Position numbers and translations under genes: made by a program. From Bacillota bacterium (GTDB lineage Bacteria > Bacillota > Dethiobacteria > DTU022 > UBA8154), in assembly GCA_012728375.1 (NCBI GenBank), contig JAAYFF010000070.1:1-64000 (forward strand): a stretch of 64,000 nt of DNA. Reading direction: 5' to 3'. A model generated the notes under the pieces. That model ran no database searches. It was not told the origin of the DNA and saw only the letters and a list, made by a program, of their open reading frames with translations. Position 1 is the stretch's first letter. Each line of letters begins with the position of its first letter. Below, piece after piece: positions 58,515-64,000 of this stretch.

Positions 58515-59532
58515 ACCTTCGAAATTTCTAGAGTTACTGAACAGTTATTTAACAAATTACATGCCCTGCTCAATCGGGGCAAGCCCTAATACGGTTACTT
58601 CATATAAATATGCTTTCCGGTTACTGTTGGAGTTCATGTATTCCACTAAAGGAATCCCTGCCGATGAGATAGCCTTTGAGCAGTTAGACTTTGGCACCCT
58701 AACAGAATTCCTTGACTGGATAGAGAAAGACCGGCGTTGTAGCGCATCAACGAAGAATCAGAGACTGTCAGCAATCATTTCTTTTTCTGAGTATGCCCAA
58801 AACCGGGATTTTTCTGCTGCATCCGTATTTCGAAGCGGCGTGATTAAAATCCCCATGAAAAAAGTCCAGAAAAAGCAACGGGCGGTGTTATCAGTGCAGG
58901 AAGTTTCAATTCTTCTTCGTTTACCTAACGACAGTAAGGATATCGGCCTCAGGGATAAGGTACTGCTTAGCTTAATGTATGCAAGTGGGGCAAGGGCACA
59001 GGAAATCTGCAACCTGACGGTAGGAAGCATACAGTTCAATTTGAAAGGAGCCACCCTGAACATAAAAGGGAAAGGGGGGAAATCAAGGCGTATTGGCATT
59101 CCGGACAATTGTGCTAAGATGCTACAGAAATACATATCTCACCGGCGTCTGAGTTCAAAGCCTGACAAGCATATTTTTTCAAGTCAAACCCATGAACAGA
59201 TGACTGTTTCCTGCGTTGAAGGTATCTTCAAGAAATACGTACGACAGGCTAAGGGAGAGAATCCAATTTTATTCAAGGAAAACAGTTATCCGCCGCATTC
59301 CATGAGGCACTCAACTGCAAGCCATATGTTGGAGGCGGGTGTTCCAATTGTAGTCATAAAAAATTTCCTTGGGCATGCATCACTCCAAACAACGCAGATT
59401 TATGCGGAATTGTCACAGAACACAGTAGACAAGCACTTGAAAGAATGGAATGAGAAATGGTTCGCCCCTGATTCTGAGGCAATAAAAGTATCCAAAAAAG
59501 AAAATGAAATGCCAGATTTCTTAAATATTTAG
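58507..59532 (+). CDS. Tyrosine recombinase, RIT third gene
   Basis: SGARAQEICNLTVGSI, PHSMRHSTASHMLEAG, FLGHASLQTTQIYAEL. Confidence 0.93.
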   Translation: MNKPSKFLELLNSYLTNYMPCSIGASPNTVTSYKYAFRLLLEFMYSTKGIPADEIAFEQLDFGTLTEFLDWIEKDRRCSASTKNQRLSAIISFSEYAQNRDFSAASVFRSGVIKIPMKKVQKKQRAVLSVQEVSILLRLPNDSKDIGLRDKVLLSLMYASGARAQEICNLTVGSIQFNLKGATLNIKGKGGKSRRIGIPDNCAKMLQKYISHRRLSSKPDKHIFSSQTHEQMTVSCVEGIFKKYVRQAKGENPILFKENSYPPHSMRHSTASHMLEAGVPIVVIKNFLGHASLQTTQIYAELSQNTVDKHLKEWNEKWFAPDSEAIKVSKKENEMPDFLNI

Positions 59533-59631
59533 TCAAAACGTAGACTTAGATTATCCGAGAAAAAGAAAAGAATCTCCTATACTTATGCGGTTTTTAGTGT
59601 TTTTTCTCGGATAATCATATTTCTCGGATAA

Positions 59632-60614
59632 TGTGCCCAGCAGCCCACAATAATTATGTTCTCGGGTAGTTTGTGATAGCCGCTGTATCCATCCGCGTGG
59701 AGGTATCCTTTAAAGTTCTGCAAAAAGCTTTCCGGATGTGTATGTTTTCTATCGGGTTGATAGTCAAAGAGTACTAGCTGGTGTTTTGCCTCACCGCTGG
59801 TTCGGTACAGCCACATGTAACTTTTTGATTGTGCCTTCTTGCCCGGTTCTTTCAGTACCTGCAGTACTGTTTCGTCTCCGTGCAGCACATCGTGCCGGCA
59901 TAATCGTCGCTTCATTTCTTCATATATCGGTTCCAGCCAGTTTTCGGAAGCCTTGATCAGCCAGTTTGACATGGTCTGTCTTGAGAGCAGGATCCCATTT
60001 TGCTTCCATTCCTGCTCCTGGCGGTATAGTGGCGATGCCATCATGAATTTCTGTGAGGCGATATGTGCAATTGTTTCGGGTGAGGCAAAGCCGCCTTTGA
60101 TGACGGGTTCAGGCATGTCCGCCTTGACAATGGGAACGCGATCGGAGGTTTTTTCACAGTTCCGGCATGAATAAACGTGCCGCACATGGCGTACTATTAT
60201 TGCTTTTGCGGGAATGATTTTGAGTTCCTCGCGGGTTTCCTTGCCCATCGTATGCAGTTTGCTACCGCAATCCGGACAGACTTGCTCTTTTGCCGGCAGT
60301 TCGTGTTCGATTATCTCAACAGGGAGGTCCTCCGGAAGCTTGTCCGTTGTGAGGCGTGTCCGTTTGCGATAATGTGCCTTTACTTCGGTAAGCTTAGGCT
60401 CCGGTACGGATAGGTCGGCATTTGATTCGGCTTCGTTGAATATGGAGATCTGGGAGGCGTTTGTCTGCTCGCTTGATACCCCAAATTGCTTATGCCTGGA
60501 AAGGCGAATCTGTGACATAAACCATTTGATTTGCTGCTCTAGTTCAGCAATTTTTCGGTCTTTTTCTTTGATTATGCCAAGCAGGTTTTCTACCGAAATT
60601 TCTTGCGTTTCCAT
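59632..60614 (-). pseudogene. IS66 TnpC transposase, N-terminal part (truncated by RIT insertion)
   Basis: IKEKDRKIAELEQQIKWFMSQIRLSRHKQFGVSSEQ, CPDCGSKLHTMGKE, LHGDETVLQVLKEPGKKAQSKSYMWLYRT, YLHADGYSGYHKLPENIIIVGCWAH then RIT end. Confidence 0.92.
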
Positions 60615-60670
60615 AGGATAATTATATCACTAAAGCCGCATGATATCAATGTTTAGGGCACTTTTCAGTA

Positions 60671-61021
60671 TTAAGAAATATGCCGTTCTAAAACCTCTTT
60701 CCTCTTGAGCTTTTTTTCCAGTCTCGCCCCATCAATGAGGCAGGATAATTCTTCGGCATTGAGTACCATTGTGGCAGCGTCTCCTTCTGCCGGCCAGATG
60801 AAATGCCCGCGTTCCAGCCGTTTGAAGTATAGCCAGAATCCGTCACCGTCCCATTCGAGGATTTTAAGTCTATCCCTTCTTCTGTTGCAGAATACAAACA
60901 GCGCATCGGAAAATGGATCGAGGGAAAAGCTGCCTTGAACCAGCGTCATCAATCCATTGATAGATTTCCTCATGTCCGTGAATCCACAGCATATATATAC
61001 AGGTTTGTCACTCCATCTCAT
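60671..61021 (-). CDS. tnpB: IS66 family protein TnpB
   Basis: VYICCGFTDMRKSINGLMTLVQGSFSLDPFSDALFVFCNRRRDRLKILEWDGDGFWLYFKRLERGHF. Confidence 0.93.
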   Translation of the reverse strand: MRWSDKPVYICCGFTDMRKSINGLMTLVQGSFSLDPFSDALFVFCNRRRDRLKILEWDGDGFWLYFKRLERGHFIWPAEGDAATMVLNAEELSCLIDGARLEKKLKRKEVLERHIS

Positions 61022-61374
61022 CAGAGCGACCCCAGCACACGGCAGACTTTTTTCAGCAGTTCAGGATCTGTCCCGGAATTCACGCTGATATGAAAGCCGC
61101 TGATTTCTATGTCCAATGTTGAGTTCATTTGTTGGGCCTGTCCCGGTGCAAGCTGTATCCAACCGCTTGGTACGGGGTCCACAGAGTTTTCCTGTATTGC
61201 AAGCTCTGTGCATGCCGCATTCCTTAGTTTCCTTTGCCAGTAGAAGTATTGGCTTTTGCTAATTCCTGTTGCCTGGCAGAATTCCTTTATGTTTTGCCCG
61301 CTGTGCTGTCGCGCCTGTATTACTTTAGCCCATTTTGATAGCCGGTACTGTGCTGTGACCTTTTTTGTATCCAT
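61021..61374 (-). CDS. tnpA: IS66 family protein TnpA
   Basis: YRLSKWAKVIQARQHSGQNIKEFCQATGISKSQYFYWQRKLRNAA. Confidence 0.9.
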   Translation of the reverse strand: MDTKKVTAQYRLSKWAKVIQARQHSGQNIKEFCQATGISKSQYFYWQRKLRNAACTELAIQENSVDPVPSGWIQLAPGQAQQMNSTLDIEISGFHISVNSGTDPELLKKVCRVLGSL

Positions 61375-61564
61375 ACAATCACTCCATTTTAGGTTGAAAA
61401 AGTTGGCCTACTTTTTCAACTTTTTCAACCGCTTTTATGGTGATTGTACTACCTTCAAGTTTGTTATGCTATGTGCCGGTATCTTTTACGCTTACGTTGA
61501 TTTTTAGGTTTAATGGGATTAAACTAAGAATAAGGTTTAATGACATTAGACTTGGGGTGGAAAA

Positions 61565-61930
61565 ATGAAAGATTATAAATTGGGCGTCATGGAAACAAAA
61601 TTTGCCGAGCTGATATGGGATAATGAGCCCATATCATCAGGCGACCTGGTAAAGCTCTGCGAAAAGAATCTGACATGGAAGAAGTCAACGACCTACACGA
61701 TGCTGCGCCGGCTTTGTGAGCGCGGGATTTTTCAGAATAAAGACAGCACGGTGTCATCCCTGATGAACAAGCAGGAGTTTGCCGCTCTGCAAAGCGAAAA
61801 GTTTGTGGAAGAAACCTTCGCCGGTTCGCTTCCGCAGTTTCTGGCAGCATTCACCATGCGGAAAAAACTGTCCGAAAGCGAGATTGAAAAGCTCCAGCGG
61901 TTTATTGACGAAAAGAGGGGTGAGTTCTGA
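61565..61930 (+). CDS. BlaI/MecI/CopY family transcriptional regulator
   Basis: LGVMETKFAELIWDNEPISSGDLVKLCEKNLTWKKSTTYTMLRRLCERGIFQN. Confidence 0.92.
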   Translation: MKDYKLGVMETKFAELIWDNEPISSGDLVKLCEKNLTWKKSTTYTMLRRLCERGIFQNKDSTVSSLMNKQEFAALQSEKFVEETFAGSLPQFLAAFTMRKKLSESEIEKLQRFIDEKRGEF

Positions 61931-64000
61931 TGTGGATGTACACGTTGCTGCCAAAAATTCTTAATATGAGCCTGACTGCGAGTATCGTTATCGTCCTTGT
62001 GTTGCTCGCTCGCTTACCGCTGAAGAAAGCTCCGAAGATATTTTCTTACGCTCTTTGGGCGGTTGTATTGTTCCGCCTTGTATGCCCTGTGTCGTTTTCA
62101 TCGGAGTTTTCACTGCTCGGAATCTTTAACGCCCCTCCCGCAATAAACGGCACTGTCGCCTATATTCCCGCCGATATCGTCCACACAGAATATCCGCAAG
62201 TCAATTTATCTCTTCCTGCCGTCAGCGAAGCTATAAACAATACCCTGCCGCAAGGCGAAGAACAGCTTGTTGCCGACCCGCTTGAGGTGTTGGTGTCCAT
62301 GGCAACCCCGCTCTGGCTTCTCGGCATTGCGGCGATGCTCATATACAGCATGATATCGCTGATACGGTTACGCCGAAAGCTCATCGGCGCGGTATGCCTG
62401 CGTGATAACATCTATCTTGCAGACCACGTCTCGACTCCTTTTGTCACCGGCGTATTCCGCCCTAAAATCTTTCTGCCGTCAACAATATCGGAGCAAGAGC
62501 AAAGCTATATTATTCTGCATGAACAGACGCATATCCGGCGGCTCGACCATATTATTAAGATGGTTGCTTTCCTTGCGCTGGCAGTACATTGGTTCAATCC
62601 GCTCGTGTGGGCGGCATTTGTGTGTGCCGTTAAAGACATGGAAATGTCCTGTGACGAGCACGTCCTAAAGCAAATAGGCTTTGATATCAAGGGCGCATAT
62701 TCCACATCCCTGCTCTCCCTTGCAACGGGACGACGGCTTATCAGCGGTAGCCCCTTGGCGTTTGGTGAGGATACTATCAAGGGGCGCATCAAGAACATTA
62801 TGAATTTCAAAAATCCTGCAGTCTGGGTTACCGTTGTCTTGGTACTGCTTGTTAGCGCCTTGAGTATCGGCTTTGCGGTGGATCAGGCAAACGTAAAGAT
62901 CCTTACAGCCCAAGCCGCACTCGAAGCTTTTTCTGCGGAAAATAAAGACGGGCGGGTTACATTTGTCATACCGAGAGATTACGACAAGCCACAAAACTGG
63001 AATATCATCGTTGCGGGACGTGCCGAATATGAAGATGGTTTTTCTCGGAGCGTACATCTATTTGAGGACGTAAATGAAGCTAAGACTTGGGGAGCGGGCA
63101 AGGAATATACAATCGAGACAAATGATTCCTATACGGAACTGCATATTACCGTGAGCCTGCCTGACGAAAACGGAAAAATGCTCGTACGGGACTTCGATTT
63201 TAACTTCACGCAGGATGTATCAGATACATGGCCGGCTGAGAAATGGATGCTTATTACAGAAGCCGATGTGACGGGCGACAGCATCAACGAGCGTCTCTAC
63301 CTCGACAAATCCCAAATGGACACCACTTTTGATATCACGCTGCACGTCCTGGACAGCGCCGGCAATGAAATATGGAATGAGTCAGGCAATTCCTCGCATG
63401 CCGGCTGGAAATCACTGTTCCTCTGTCAGATGAACGGAAAGGAATACCTCCTTCGGTATACCCCCTATATGGGTCAGGGCTATGGCACGTACACATACAC
63501 TCTCTTTGCTTTGGAAAACGGCAAAGAGAAGGTTTACAAGACAAATACGCTTGAATTTGACCTTAATGGGATCGGAAAACTGAATACTCCAGAAATGATT
63601 GCCTATGCCGATGAAGTGAATGATTTGCTCGGCAAGAGCGTTCTTCTCATGAGTACCGAGGGTGGTATATATTCATTTGGCCCGGCTTCGGCTGAGTCGT
63701 TCTTCGAGCGGTATTCATGGTTGGACGGCAATTCAGAACTTTTTGATCCTGCTGATAGCCTGGAGACCAGGGTGGAGAAATACAGCAGTTGGGCGGTGAA
63801 AAACCGCCGACTGAGCGACTTATTATATAACGCTAATTTCACTTTCGTGTCCTCGGATAAATTTAGCGAGGCTGAAATAAGCGACGCCATGTATTGTGTC
63901 ATGGATAAATTTGATAACGCTTTCAAAGGCTGTGAATTGACGAAGCTGTGGTATGATGAAGAAATATCCAATGCTCAGATTGAAAGCTATATGACCGGCG
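61930..64000 (+). CDS. BlaR1-like M56 family metallopeptidase sensor (runs off the window)
   Basis: Read by eye from the sequence (no stop in window): MWMYTLLPKILNMSLTASIVIVLVLLARLPLKKAPKIFSYALWAVVLFRLVCPVSF...ILHEQTHIRRLDHIIKM (HExxH). Confidence 0.88.
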   Translation, partial: MWMYTLLPKILNMSLTASIVIVLVLLARLPLKKAPKIFSYALWAVVLFRLVCPVSFSSEFSLLGIFNAPPAINGTVAYIPADIVHTEYPQVNLSLPAVSEAINNTLPQGEEQLVADPLEVLVSMATPLWLLGIAAMLIYSMISLIRLRRKLIGAVCLRDNIYLADHVSTPFVTGVFRPKIFLPSTISEQEQSYIILHEQTHIRRLDHIIKMVAFLALAVHWFNPLVWAAFVCAVKDMEMSCDEHVLKQIGFDIKGAYSTSLLSLATGRRLISGSPLAFGEDTIKGRIKNIMNFKNPAVWVTVVLVLLVSALSIGFAVDQANVKILTAQAALEAFSAENKDGRVTFVIPRDYDKPQNWNIIVAGRAEYEDGFSRSVHLFEDVNEAKTWGAGKEYTIETNDSYTELHITVSLPDENGKMLVRDFDFNFTQDVSDTWPAEKWMLITEADVTGDSINERLYLDKSQMDTTFDITLHVLDSAGNEIWNESGNSSHAGWKSLFLCQMNGKEYLLRYTPYMGQGYGTYTYTLFALENGKEKVYKTNTLEFDLNGIGKLNTPEMIAYADEVNDLLGKSVLLMSTEGGIYSFGPASAESFFERYSWLDGNSELFDPADSLETRVEKYSSWAVKNRRLSDLLYNANFTFVSSDKFSEAEISDAMYCVMDKFDNAFKGCELTKLWYDEEISNAQIESYMTG

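Larger units (their letters stand above)
56136..59637 (+). mobile_element. RIT (recombinase-in-trio) element
   Basis: Three overlapping tyrosine recombinase genes flanked by ~34-bp near-perfect inverted repeats GGCACATTATCC(A/G)AGAAATATGATTATCCGAGA (56162.. and ..59637), TGTGCC at both boundaries. Confidence 0.92.
55201..61495 (-). mobile_element. IS66-family element with 8-bp target duplication, interrupted by a RIT element
   Basis: Terminal IRs GTAAGCGTCAAAGA (55201) / TCTTTTACGCTTAC (ends 61495); flanking GTTGATTT at 55193-55200 and 61496-61503; TnpA, TnpB and TnpC parts inside. Confidence 0.92.

Noticed and set aside
1-64000. CRISPR arrays, rRNA or tRNA genes
   Set aside because: No regularly spaced repeat/spacer pattern, rRNA-like or tRNA-like sequence noticed by eye; an exhaustive tRNA scan was not possible.

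Overview
The window looks like a Firmicutes (clostridial/Peptococcaceae-like) chromosome segment; the host is inferred from protein families, not a search. Left third: a glycogen operon (glgC, glgD, glgA, glgP and a fused GH13-GH77 gene), a convergent orphan sensor kinase, a HydABC-type [FeFe]-hydrogenase operon whose NuoE-like subunit has an in-frame TAG, and an ECF sigma/DUF4179 pair. Middle: a ~31 kb defence island (about 23.5-54.4 kb, all on +) made of a WYL regulator, a PD-(D/E)XK-like protein, an unknown protein, a 53-aa basic ORF, an AddB/AddA-like helicase-nuclease pair, a TetR/membrane/flavodoxin cargo operon, a type I BREX system (brxA, brxB, brxC, pglX, pglZ, brxL) with a MNT/HEPN toxin-antitoxin pair between pglX and pglZ, McrB(EVE)/McrC, an ADP-ribosylglycohydrolase and a ParE-type TA pair. 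pglX is frameshifted at an A6 run. Right end: an IS66 element (55201-61495, perfect 8-bp target duplication GTTGATTT) disrupted by a RIT (recombinase-in-trio) element, then BlaI/BlaR1-like genes. The most striking observation is at 18.7-20.94 kb: a colinear, collapsed copy of the whole defence island (WYL > unknown ORF tail > 53-aa ORF > AddB start > PglX end > MNT/HEPN > McrC end > ADP-ribosylglycohydrolase), reduced from ~31 kb to ~2.2 kb by internal deletions. The 53-aa ORF and a different MNT/HEPN pair remain intact in it. This suggests the WYL-AddAB-BREX-McrBC-DraG assembly existed as one linked unit at least twice.
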